A stretch of 32,599 nt of DNA from Giesbergeria sp. GTDB taxonomy: Bacteria > Pseudomonadota > Gammaproteobacteria > Burkholderiales > Burkholderiaceae_C. The translations under genes were made by a program, and so were the position numbers. The first letter of the stretch is position 1, and every line of letters begins with the position of its first letter. Shown here one piece after another: positions 23,078-30,649 of the stretch. The stretch covers positions 1 to 32,599 of the forward strand of contig JAUYGP010000403.1 in the NCBI GenBank assembly GCA_030690515.1, given 5' to 3'. A model generated the notes under the pieces. That model was not told where the DNA came from. It searched no databases and worked only from the letters and a program-made list of their open reading frames with translations.

Positions 23078-24028
23078 ATGGAAACCAAGTGGCTTGAAGA
23101 TTTTGTCAGCCTGGCCGAGACGCGCAGTTTCAGCCGGTCAGCGCAACTGCGCCATGTGACGCAACCGGCGTTCTCGCGCCGCATCCAGGCGCTGGAAGCC
23201 TGGGCCGGCACCGATCTGGTGGACCGCAGTTCGTACCCCACGCGCCTGACTCCGGCGGGCAGGACGCTGTACGACCAGTCGCTGGAGGTGTTGCAGGCCC
23301 TGCAGAATACCCGCGCCATGCTGCGTGCGCACAGCACGTCCAGCCAGGACATGATCGAATTTGCCGTGCCGCACACGCTGGCGTTCACCTTCTTTCCGGC
23401 CTGGGTGACCCGCCTGCGCAGCCAGTTTGGCCCATTCAAGAGTCGGCTCATCGCGCTCAACGTGCACGATGCTGTCATGCGTCTGGTGGAAGGCAGCTGC
23501 GACCTGCTGATCACCTACCACCATGACTCGCAGCCCTTCCAGCTCGATGCAGATCGATATGAGATGGTCAGCCTCGGCAAGGAGGTGCTCTCGCCCTACA
23601 GCAAGCCCGACGCTGAAGGGCAGCCGCTGTACCGTCTGCCTGGCAAGCCGGGCCAGCCCCTGCCTTACCTGGGGTATGCGCCGGGGGCCTACCTTGGGCG
23701 CGTGACGGAACTCATCCTCAAGCAATCGGCCACGGCCATACACCTCGACCGGGTGTACGAAACCGACATGGCCGAAGGCCTCAAGGCCATGGCGCTGGAG
23801 GGGCAGGGTGTGGCGTTTCTGCCCCATAGCGCCGTGAAGAAGGACTTGCGCGCACGTCGGCTCGTGGGCGCTGCTCCCACGGGGAGCCAGGACTTGCAGA
23901 TGGTCATGGATGTGCGTGCCTACCGCGAAAAACCCAGTGCCAGGGAGCAGCCCAAGGGGACGGCTCAGGCCCTTTGGTCGTATTTGCAGGCCCAGGCCCA
24001 CGAGAGCCCAAGCGTGATGCTGGTATAA
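23078..24028 (+). CDS. LysR-family regulator, HypT/YjiE-like
   Basis: A 316-residue LysR-type regulator. The N terminus METKWLEDFVSLAETRSFSR and the recognition helix RHVTQPAFSRRIQALEAW (residues 25-42) have the ETKWLxDF and QPAFSRRIxALE words of E. coli HypT (YjiE), the hypochlorite-responsive member of the family. The effector domain runs from about 90 to 300, with FAVPHTLAFTFFPAWVTRL at its start. The start at 23078 gives the usual N terminus; the frame is open to 23030. It is divergent from the TRAP operon and upstream of the glt genes, so either could be a target. A role in oxidant response is only suggested by resemblance; LysR subfamilies with the same N terminus may differ in signal. 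Confidence 0.85.
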   Translation: METKWLEDFVSLAETRSFSRSAQLRHVTQPAFSRRIQALEAWAGTDLVDRSSYPTRLTPAGRTLYDQSLEVLQALQNTRAMLRAHSTSSQDMIEFAVPHTLAFTFFPAWVTRLRSQFGPFKSRLIALNVHDAVMRLVEGSCDLLITYHHDSQPFQLDADRYEMVSLGKEVLSPYSKPDAEGQPLYRLPGKPGQPLPYLGYAPGAYLGRVTELILKQSATAIHLDRVYETDMAEGLKAMALEGQGVAFLPHSAVKKDLRARRLVGAAPTGSQDLQMVMDVRAYREKPSAREQPKGTAQALWSYLQAQAHESPSVMLV

Positions 24029-24200
24029 ATTTTTTGCATAGTTGTCCGCGTATTCGGCATTTGAATTCGGCGGTTGCGGGAATTAGCATTCGCCGCCAGG
24101 TTGCTTTTTTCAGAACATGGCGCGGGTATTCGCGGTGTGCGGAACGACCAAAGAATAGTAAAACAAGCAGCCTTCTCCCGTGGGTTTACCGAGATACAGC

Positions 24201-25091
24201 ATGAAAACACTTTTGGGATTTGCATGGAGTCTTGCGCTGGTGTGCTCTGCAGCGTCGGCTGCGGCCGATTCCGTGCTCGAGCGCATCTCTGCGGGCGGCA
24301 AACTGGTGATTGCGCATCGTGAATCCTCGGTTCCTTTTTCGTACGTGGATGCCAAAACCGGCAAGCCCGTCGGATATGCCGTCGATCTGTGTCTGCGCAT
24401 GGCCGAGGTGGTGCGCAAGAAAACAGGTATGAAGGAAATGCAGGTAGAGTTTCTTCAGGTCACGCCCGCCAACCGTATCAGCATGATCGAACAGGGCAAG
24501 GCCGACCTGGAATGTGGCTCTACCACCAACAATGCAGAGCGGCGGCAGAAAGTGGCTTTCACGGTTCCGCACTTCATTACCGGTGCTCGCCTGCTGGTCA
24601 AGGCCTCCAGCCCGATCAATCGTGTCGAAGATCTCATGGGCAAAAGACTGGTCTCGACCAAAGGCACGACCCCCCTGAAAGCGGCGGAGCAGGCCAACCG
24701 CGAGCGGTTGATGGGTATCACCATCTCCGAGGCGCCTGACCATGCGCGCGCACTGGAGATGGTGGAAAAAGGTGAGGCCGATGCCTTCGTGATGGATGAC
24801 GTGCTGCTTTACGGCCTGGCAGCCAACCGCCCCGACCCGAAAGCGCTTAAGGTCGTGGGACGCTTCATGACCACCGAGCCCCTGGCCATCATGCTGCCCA
24901 AGGGTGACCCTGATTTCAAGAAACTGGTGGACGATGAAATGCGCCGTCTGATCACCAGCCGCGAGATCCACGCCATCTACGAAAAATGGTTTACGCAACC
25001 CATACCGCCCAGCAACACGACGCTGAACCTTCCAGTCAGCTACCTGTTGCGCGATTTCTGGAAATACCCCACCGACCAGGTTCCGTTTTAG
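24201..25091 (+). CDS. Amino-acid ABC transporter substrate-binding protein, GltI-like (paralogue 1)
   Basis: A 296-residue periplasmic binding protein of the glutamate/aspartate group. The signal peptide covers about residues 1-21 (MKTLLGFAWSLALVCSAASA). Family features are ISAGGKLVIAHRESSVPFSY, NRISMIEQGKADLECGSTTN, where Arg and the ECGSTTNN loop help bind the alpha-amino acid, and the C-terminal YEKWFTQPIPP. It is related to the next gene and ends with a distinct tail, LPVSYLLRDFWKYP. It ends in TAG and is followed by a hairpin. It may be a second, differently tuned receptor for the permease encoded downstream or a separately regulated protein. The 172-base leader 24029-24200 holds no gene; no clear promoter was found. 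Confidence 0.88.
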   Translation: MKTLLGFAWSLALVCSAASAAADSVLERISAGGKLVIAHRESSVPFSYVDAKTGKPVGYAVDLCLRMAEVVRKKTGMKEMQVEFLQVTPANRISMIEQGKADLECGSTTNNAERRQKVAFTVPHFITGARLLVKASSPINRVEDLMGKRLVSTKGTTPLKAAEQANRERLMGITISEAPDHARALEMVEKGEADAFVMDDVLLYGLAANRPDPKALKVVGRFMTTEPLAIMLPKGDPDFKKLVDDEMRRLITSREIHAIYEKWFTQPIPPSNTTLNLPVSYLLRDFWKYPTDQVPF

Positions 25092-25095
25092 CAAT

Positions 25096-25120
25096 GGGCA
25101 ACGCCCCGGGGACGTTGCCC
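25096..25120 (+). terminator. Hairpin between the two gltI paralogues
   Basis: GGGCAACG (25096-25103) and CGTTGCCC (25113-25120) form a perfect 8-base stem with a CCCCGGGGA loop, 5 bases after the first gltI stop. A T-run is absent directly after it (TCAATACC) although TTTTTT occurs at 25139. It is probably a terminator or an mRNA 3'-end stabiliser. Confidence 0.55.
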
Positions 25121-25221
25121 TCAATACCGTTCCAGTGATTTTTTGCCCATGTCCTACCGTGTGGGCTGCGAATCTCTAGAATCCACTCTTTCCCCCCGTT
25201 TACCCACAAGGAGACAAAAGT

Positions 25222-26121
25222 ATGAAAAAACATTTGCTGGCTGCTGCCATTACCGTTCTGGCTGCAAGCAGTGCCTTTGCACAGGCCAACGACACCCTGG
25301 CCAAGATCAAGTCCGCCGGTAGCATTACGCTGGGCGTGCGCGAGTCCTCTGGCCTGTCCTACACGCTGGGCAATGGCAAGTACGTGGGCTTCCACACCGA
25401 GATGGCCGAGCACATCATTGCCGACCTGCAAAAGCAGATGGGTCTGGCCAAGCTGGAAACTAAGTACCAGCCTGTGACCTCGCAGAACCGTATCCCGCTG
25501 GTGACCAACGGCACGGTGGACCTGGAGTGCGGCTCCACCACCAACAACGCCACCCGCCAGAAGGACGTGGCCTTTGCTGTGACCACCTATGTGGAAGAAG
25601 TGCGCATGGCGGTCAAGGCCAGCTCGGGTATCGCCTCGATCAAGGACCTGAACGGCAAGACCGTGGCCACCACGACCGGCACCACGTCGGTGCAGACCCT
25701 GCGCAAGAACGAGCGCGCTGGTGGCCTGGACTTCAAGGAAGTCTATGGCAAGGATCACGCCGACAGCTTCCTGATGGTGGAAACCGGCCGCGCCGATGCG
25801 TTTGTGATGGACGGCTCCATTCTGGCGGCCAACATCTCCAAGTCCAAGAACCCAGCCGACTTCAAGGTCGTGGGTGAAGTGCTGTCGGTCGAACCCATCG
25901 CCTGCATGCTGCGCAAGGATGACCCCGCCTTCAAGAAGGCGGTGGATGATTCCATCAAGCGCCAGATCGCCGATGGTTCGCTGGCCAAGCTGTATGACAA
26001 GTGGTTCATGCAGCCCGTGCCACCGACCAACACCAAGATCGGTCTGCCGATGTCTGAAGCCACCAAGAACGCTTGGGCAAACCCGAACGACAAGCCCATG
26101 GAAGACTACGCCAAGAAGTAA
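25222..26121 (+). CDS. gltI: Glutamate/aspartate ABC transporter substrate-binding protein
   Basis: A 299-residue periplasmic binding protein. The signal peptide is MKKHLLAAAITVLAASSAFA with cleavage before QANDT. The mature protein has IKSAGSITLGVRESSGLSYT, the binding segment QNRIPLVTNGTVDLECGSTT, KASSGIASIKDLNGKTVATT and the family end LYDKWFMQPVPPTN. It closely fits E. coli GltI, which delivers glutamate and aspartate to GltJKL. Ribosome site AAGGAG at 25209-25214. An intrinsic terminator follows before gltJ, which should allow much more binding protein than permease. It is the direct neighbour of gltJKL and the more typical of the two paralogues. Confidence 0.92.
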   Translation: MKKHLLAAAITVLAASSAFAQANDTLAKIKSAGSITLGVRESSGLSYTLGNGKYVGFHTEMAEHIIADLQKQMGLAKLETKYQPVTSQNRIPLVTNGTVDLECGSTTNNATRQKDVAFAVTTYVEEVRMAVKASSGIASIKDLNGKTVATTTGTTSVQTLRKNERAGGLDFKEVYGKDHADSFLMVETGRADAFVMDGSILAANISKSKNPADFKVVGEVLSVEPIACMLRKDDPAFKKAVDDSIKRQIADGSLAKLYDKWFMQPVPPTNTKIGLPMSEATKNAWANPNDKPMEDYAKK

Positions 26122-26136
26122 TCGGCGCGCTGTAAC

Positions 26137-26172
26137 GCCCCTTCGAACCATACGTTCGGGGGGGCTTTTTTT
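26137..26172 (+). terminator. Strong intrinsic terminator between gltI and gltJ
   Basis: GCCCCTTCGAAC (26137-26148) pairs with GTTCGGGGGGGC (26154-26165) around a CATAC loop, with G-T wobble pairs allowed, and is followed by seven T residues (26166-26172). It lies inside what would otherwise be one operon, so partial readthrough probably sets a high ratio of binding protein to permease. Confidence 0.85.
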
Positions 26173-26208
26173 GTTGCGCGGCACAGGCTGTCACATGAAA
26201 GGAATCCT

Positions 26209-26961
26209 ATGAGTTGGGATTGGCAGGTGTTCTGCGAAGACACCTTGGATCGCCAGGCGGTGCCGGGCTGCTTTGGCAAGGGCGGCGACATCACCTATCT
26301 GGACTGGTTGCTGTCGGCCTGGGGCTGGACGGTGTCCGTGTCGCTTCTCGCCTTGGCGCTGGCGTTGGTGCTGGGCGCCGTCATTGGCACGCTGCGCACC
26401 CTGGAGGGGCGCCGCGTAGTCGTGGGGCTGTGCAACACCTGGGTGGAACTGTTCCGCAACATACCGTTGCTGGTGCAGATTTTTCTGTGGTACCACGTGC
26501 TGCCCACCATTTTTCCGGCGCTGCAAGGCGTGCCCGGCTTTGTGCTGGTGGTCTTTGCGCTGGGTTTCTTTACCTCGGCGCGCATTGCCGAGCAGGTGCG
26601 CGCAGGCATACAGGCGCTGCCACGCGGCCAGCGCTACGCCGGGCTGGCCATGGGTTTTACCACCTTCCAGACCTACCGCTATGTGCTGCTACCCATGGCG
26701 TTTCGCATCATCATCCCGCCGCTGACCAGCGAGACCATGAACATCTTCAAGAACTCGTCTGTGGCGTTTGCCGTGTCGGTGGCTGAACTGACCATGTTCG
26801 CCATGCAGGCACAAGAAGAAACCTCGCGCGGCATCGAGGTCTATCTGGCAGTGACGGCGCTTTACGTTGTCTCGGCATTCGCCATCAACCGCATCATGGC
26901 GTTCATCGAAAAACGGGCGCGCGTGCCGGGCATGGTTGCCGCGAGCGGGGGAGGCCACTGA
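26209..26961 (+). CDS. gltJ: Glutamate/aspartate ABC transporter permease GltJ
   Basis: A 250-residue inner-membrane permease of the polar amino acid (HisM) family. It begins with a non-membrane MSWDWQVFCEDTLDRQAVPG region and has helices at about residues 38-60, 78-92, 100-122, 160-175 and 209-228. The first cytoplasmic loop has the conserved VELFRNIPLLVQIFLWYHVL, and the ATPase-docking EAA-type loop is GIQALPRGQRYAGLAMGFTT. The length matches E. coli GltJ. A ribosome site AAGGA lies 8 bases upstream. The gltK start is 1 base after the stop. It forms a heterodimeric channel with GltK. Confidence 0.92.
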   Translation: MSWDWQVFCEDTLDRQAVPGCFGKGGDITYLDWLLSAWGWTVSVSLLALALALVLGAVIGTLRTLEGRRVVVGLCNTWVELFRNIPLLVQIFLWYHVLPTIFPALQGVPGFVLVVFALGFFTSARIAEQVRAGIQALPRGQRYAGLAMGFTTFQTYRYVLLPMAFRIIIPPLTSETMNIFKNSSVAFAVSVAELTMFAMQAQEETSRGIEVYLAVTALYVVSAFAINRIMAFIEKRARVPGMVAASGGGH

Positions 26962-26962
26962 C

Positions 26963-27628
26963 ATGAATCTGGACTTCTCCTTCTACAACTGGGACCTGAT
27001 CTCCAACTTCGTGCTCAAGGGGCTGTATTTCAGCCTCATGCTCACGGCGGTGGCTACGATCGGCGGCGTATTTTTTGGCACCCTGCTGGCGCTCATGCGG
27101 CTGTCGGGCAAGAAATGGCTGGACATGCCGGCCACCATCTACGTCAACGGCATGCGCAGCATTCCGCTGGTGATGGTGATCCTGTGGTTCTTTCTGCTAG
27201 TGCCGGCCATCATTGGCCAGCCTATCGGCGCTGAGGTGTCGGCCGTGATCACCTTCATCGCCTTCGAGGCTGCGTATTTCAGCGAAATCATGCGCGCCGG
27301 CATCCAGTCCGTCTCGCGTGGCCAGGTGCACGCGGGCCAGGCGCTGGGCATGACCTACGGCCAGAACATGAAGCTCGTTGTGCTGCCACAGGCGTTTCGC
27401 AACATGCTGCCGGTACTGCTCACGCAGACCATCATCCTGTTCCAGGACACCTCGCTGGTCTACGCCATTGGCGCCTACGACATGCTCAAGGGATTCGAGG
27501 TGGCTGGTAAAAACTTTGGCCGTCCCATTGAGGCCTACCTGGCCGCGGCGGTGCTGTACTTTGTGATGTGCTACGCCCTCTCCTGGTTGGTCAAGCGTCT
27601 GCACCAGAGAATCGCCATCATCCGCTGA
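26963..27628 (+). CDS. gltK: Glutamate/aspartate ABC transporter permease GltK
   Basis: A 221-residue permease of the HisM family and partner of GltJ. It starts MNLDFSFYNWDLISNFVLKG, has five hydrophobic segments, the NGMRSIPLVMVILWFFLLVP loop-helix and the EAA-like GIQSVSRGQVHAGQALGMTY, followed by LPQAFRNMLPVLLTQTIILF. The start at 26963 directly follows the gltJ stop; the longer open frame lies inside gltJ. The gene for the ATPase follows 34 bases downstream. Confidence 0.92.
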   Translation: MNLDFSFYNWDLISNFVLKGLYFSLMLTAVATIGGVFFGTLLALMRLSGKKWLDMPATIYVNGMRSIPLVMVILWFFLLVPAIIGQPIGAEVSAVITFIAFEAAYFSEIMRAGIQSVSRGQVHAGQALGMTYGQNMKLVVLPQAFRNMLPVLLTQTIILFQDTSLVYAIGAYDMLKGFEVAGKNFGRPIEAYLAAAVLYFVMCYALSWLVKRLHQRIAIIR

Positions 27629-27662
27629 AGCGGGCAAGAGAGATTGGATTGAGGAAAAAGAA

Positions 27663-28400
27663 ATGATCGAACTCAAGAACGTATCCAAGTGGTATGGCCC
27701 GGTGCAGGTGCTCAATGAATGCTCGGCCTCCATCAGCAAGGGCGAAGTGGTGGTGGTGTGCGGCCCGTCGGGCTCAGGCAAGTCCACGCTGATCAAGACC
27801 ATCAACGCGCTCGAACCCTTCCAGAAGGGCGAGATCACGGTCGATGGCATCCCGCTGCACGACCCCAAAACCGACCTGCCCAAGCTGCGCTCGCGTGTGG
27901 GCATGGTGTTTCAGCACTTTGAACTGTTTCCGCACCTGTCGGTCACGGAGAATCTGACCATCGCGCAAATCAAGGTGCTGGGCCGCAGCGCGGACGACGC
28001 AAAGGCGCGTGGACTGAAGATGCTCGAGCGTGTGGGTTTGACGGCCCACAAGGACAAGTTTCCCGGCCAGCTCTCGGGTGGCCAGCAGCAGCGCGTGGCC
28101 ATTGCGCGTGCGCTGTCCATGGACCCCATCGTCATGCTGTTTGACGAGCCCACCTCGGCGCTCGACCCCGAAATGGTGGGCGAAGTGCTGGACGTGATGG
28201 TGGGCCTGGCCAACGAAGGCATGACCATGATGTGCGTAACCCATGAAATGGGCTTTGCCCGCAAGGTGAGCCACCGTGTGATCTTCATGGACGTGGGCGG
28301 CAAAATCCTGGAAGACTGTTCCAAGGACGAGTTCTTTAACAACCCCGACGCTCGCCAGCCGCGCACCAAGGACTTCCTCGACAAAATTCTGCAGCACTGA
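27663..28400 (+). CDS. gltL: Glutamate/aspartate ABC transporter ATPase GltL
   Basis: A 245-residue ABC ATPase that powers uptake. It has Walker A GPSGSGKST (residues 34-42), Q-loop MVFQHFELFPHLSV, signature LSGGQQQR, Walker B IVMLFDEPTSALDPE and the H-loop VTHEMGF. The VFQHFELFPHLSVTEN phrase and the end IFMDVGGKILEDC are typical of polar amino acid transporters. It is the last gene of the gltJKL unit and is followed 21 bases later by a strong terminator. Confidence 0.94.
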   Translation: MIELKNVSKWYGPVQVLNECSASISKGEVVVVCGPSGSGKSTLIKTINALEPFQKGEITVDGIPLHDPKTDLPKLRSRVGMVFQHFELFPHLSVTENLTIAQIKVLGRSADDAKARGLKMLERVGLTAHKDKFPGQLSGGQQQRVAIARALSMDPIVMLFDEPTSALDPEMVGEVLDVMVGLANEGMTMMCVTHEMGFARKVSHRVIFMDVGGKILEDCSKDEFFNNPDARQPRTKDFLDKILQH

Positions 28401-28421
28401 GCGCACGGCGCACGAGACCAG

Positions 28422-28444
28422 CGGCACCTTCGGGTGCCGTTTTT
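28422..28444 (+). terminator. Intrinsic terminator after gltL
   Basis: CGGCACC (28422-28428) and GGTGCCG (28433-28439) form a perfect 7-base stem with a stable TTCG tetraloop, followed by TTTTTGCTTTT. This is a textbook rho-independent terminator closing the glt operon. Confidence 0.92.
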
Positions 28445-28542
28445 GCTTTTGCATCCAGGCACTGGGCTGGGGCTACGCCGGTAAGATACATGGCACCGGA
28501 ATCTCCCGGCATGACCAACATGGTCTGAACAAGAAGCTGCAT

Positions 28543-28734
28543 ATGAAACAACCCGTGGTCATCACCGCCGAACTCACGTCCGAGAATGCCCAGGCGCTGG
28601 CGCAGTTCGTCAAGCAGATCAGCCATGAGGCCATCCGGGCGTGTTCCCGCGACGATGCAGAAACCTTCCTCGTACGTGACGCGCTCGATTCGTTGCGCGA
28701 AGCGCTGGACCTGGCCGGTTTCGACCCGCAATAG
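28543..28734 (+). CDS. Small uncharacterised protein (63 residues)
   Basis: A 63-residue acidic protein without membrane segment or signal peptide: an N-terminal strand (KQPVVITAELTSE), then two helices including NAQALAQFVKQISHEAIRAC and a C-terminal RDALDSLREALDLAGFDPQ. It resembles a small strand-helix-helix family found in proteobacteria (DUF7706-like from memory, uncertain). Its own context supports a real gene: it lies between a terminator and pyrC, uses codons like its neighbours, and a possible -10 box TAAGAT is at 28482-28487. It ends in TAG. Function unknown. Confidence 0.65.
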   Translation: MKQPVVITAELTSENAQALAQFVKQISHEAIRACSRDDAETFLVRDALDSLREALDLAGFDPQ

Positions 28735-28806
28735 ACCCGGCCTTGGGTGAGGCATGGCATGCACCGCCAGGTGCCATGGCCAGGGAGTGATGGGAGAATG
28801 GCGACC

Positions 28807-29847
28807 ATGACCGCCGCCCAAGACACCCTCACCATCACCCGCCCCGACGACTGGCACCTGCACGTGCGCGACGGCGAGGCACTGCACACCGTTGTGCCGC
28901 ACACGGCCGCCCAGTTTGGCCGGGCCATCATCATGCCCAACCTGCGCCCGCCCGTGACCACGGCCCAGCAGGCTGGTGAATACAAGCAGCGCATTCTGGC
29001 GGCCGTGCCCGAAGGCGTCGCTTTCGAGCCGCTGATGACGCTCTACCTCACCGACAACCTGCCGCCCGATGAAATCGCGCGTGCCAAGGACGCCGGCGTG
29101 GTCGCCGCCAAGCTCTACCCCGCGGGCGCCACCACCAACAGCGATGCGGGCGTGACCGACCTGCGCAAAACCTACCCAACGCTCGAAGCCCTGCAGAAAG
29201 CAGGCATGCCGCTGCTGGTGCACGGCGAGGTCACCAGCCCTGACATCGACCTGTTCGACCGCGAAGCCGTGTTTATCGAGCAGCAGCTCATGCCGCTGCG
29301 CCGCGACTTTCCCGAATTGAAGATCGTTTTCGAGCACATCACCACCAGGGAAGCTGCGCAGTACGTGCAGGAGGCCGGGCCCCATACGGCCGCCACCATC
29401 ACCGCGCACCACCTGCTCTATAACCGCAACGCCCTCTTCACGGGGGGCATTCGCCCGCACTACTACTGCCTGCCCGTGCTCAAGCGCGAGCAGCACCGCC
29501 TGGCCCTGGTGCAGGCGGCCGTCAGCGGATCGGACCGGTACTTTCTGGGCACCGACAGCGCCCCCCACCCCGCGCACCTGAAAGAGCACGCCACCGGCTG
29601 CGCCGGGTGCTACACCGCGCACGCTGCCATCGAGATGTACGCCGAGGTCTTCGACAACGCGGGTGCCTTGGACAAGCTTGAGGGCTTCGCCAGCTTCCAC
29701 GGCCCCGCCTTCTATGGCCTGCCGCGCAACACCGGCACCATCACCCTGCGCCGCGAAAGCTGGACGCCGCCCGACAGTTTTGCTTTTGGTGAGGCCGAAC
29801 TCAAACCCCTGCGCTCGGGTGAAGCGCTGCCGTGGAAGCTGGTGTAG
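28807..29847 (+). CDS. pyrC: Dihydroorotase, type II
   Basis: A 346-residue zinc enzyme that closes carbamoyl-aspartate to dihydroorotate in pyrimidine synthesis. With the start at 28807 the active-site residues fall at almost the E. coli PyrC positions: H17 and H19 in DDWHLHVRDGE, carboxylated K102 in AAKLYPAGATTNS, H139 in LLVHGEV, H177 in FEHIT and D250 in LGTDSAPH. The ATG at 28798 is also in frame but would leave only 1-2 bases after the GGGAGA purine tract, so 28807 is preferred. The downstream DUF3025 gene overlaps its last 16 bases in another frame, a common pyrC-DUF3025 pairing in related bacteria (from memory). Confidence 0.95.
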   Translation: MTAAQDTLTITRPDDWHLHVRDGEALHTVVPHTAAQFGRAIIMPNLRPPVTTAQQAGEYKQRILAAVPEGVAFEPLMTLYLTDNLPPDEIARAKDAGVVAAKLYPAGATTNSDAGVTDLRKTYPTLEALQKAGMPLLVHGEVTSPDIDLFDREAVFIEQQLMPLRRDFPELKIVFEHITTREAAQYVQEAGPHTAATITAHHLLYNRNALFTGGIRPHYYCLPVLKREQHRLALVQAAVSGSDRYFLGTDSAPHPAHLKEHATGCAGCYTAHAAIEMYAEVFDNAGALDKLEGFASFHGPAFYGLPRNTGTITLRRESWTPPDSFAFGEAELKPLRSGEALPWKLV

Positions 29848-30587
29848 ACGCCACCCCCATCGACTGGGATGCGCCCTGGCTGGAACCGTGGAACGTGCGC
29901 GGGCGTGCGCTGGCCGGGCGCCTTTACGATGGCGTGCCGGTCTGCCAGGCGCTGAACGCGGACGCCGCCGCACCGGTGCGCTTCGTGTCCCAGGCCCTGC
30001 TGCCGCCGGGCATGGCGTATGAGCAGTTCATCTTTGACACCGGCCAGGTGCCCACGCGCGAGAACCTGCACGACTTTTTTAATGGACTGGTGTGGCTGCA
30101 CTTGCCGCAGGCAAAGCGCCGCATGAACCAGTTGCAGGCGTAGGCCATTGCCGCGCAGGGCGTGGGAGCGGTGCGCGGGCCGCTGCGCGATGCGCTCACG
30201 CTGTTTGATGAAAACGGCGCCCTGCTCGATGCGCCCGCGCCGCTGTGGCAGGCGCTGCGCGCACGGGACTGGCAGCGGTTGTTCGTCGATCTGCGCCCGC
30301 TCTGGGTGCAGGCGCGGTTGCTGCTCGTCGGACATGCGCTGATGGAAAAACTGGTTTTTCCCCGAAAAGGCATCACAGCGCACGTCTATCAAGCGCCTGC
30401 AGCTATTGAAACCATAGCGCAAACGGATGCCTGGCTGGCCGCAGAGCTGCAGCCGGACCGCTGGGCGCAGAAACCTTTTGTTTCTTTGCCTCTCATGGGG
30501 ATACCGGGCTGGTGCCATGGGAACGACGCGGTTTCCTTCTATGATGACCTTTCGGTTTTTCGCCGCGCAGCAGCCCGCCCGGCTTGA
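29832..30587 (+). pseudogene. DUF3025-family gene split by an in-frame TAG
   Basis: One reading frame runs from GTG 29832 to TGA 30585-30587 with a single interruption, TAG at 30141-30143. The first part (103 residues, IDWDAPWLEPWNVRG to FFNGLVWLHLPQAKRRMNQLQ) and the second (AIAAQGVGAVRGPLRDALTL, then LFDENGALL to LPLMGIPGWCHGNDAVSFYD) together make a normal DUF3025 protein of about 250 residues with both family hallmarks: the FFNGLVWLHxP motif and the C-terminal PGW-x-N-x-FYDD-x-VFR. The function of the family is unknown. The second part has only a GTG (30162) or late ATGs as possible restarts. So it is either a recent nonsense pseudogene, an amber-suppressed gene or a sequencing error. Codons near 30384-30420 derive from the dispersed repeat. 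Confidence 0.8.
30384..30420 (+). repeat. Dispersed repeat fragment, copy E (inside DUF3025)
   Basis: GTCTATCAAGCGCCTGCAGC followed by TATTGAAACCATAGCG matches the 3' half of the repeat family (AAGCGC-x-AGCAGCTAT). It is read in frame as VYQAPAAIETIA. Only part of the element is recognisable. Confidence 0.5.
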
Positions 30588-30649
30588 AGCCGCGCACGGT
30601 CATCCCCACCTTTGAAACCTTGATCAACCTGCACGCTTGTGCACGCACC

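Noticed and set aside
24068..24112. Terminator GGCGG...CCGCC followed by TTTTTT after the LysR gene
   Set aside because: The stem is only five bases with a long unpaired loop; too weak to call.
30601..30649. Heat-shock (sigma-32) promoter before htpX
   Set aside because: A TTTGAAAC word is present at 30611-30618, but no CCCCAT-type -10 element is found at a suitable distance.
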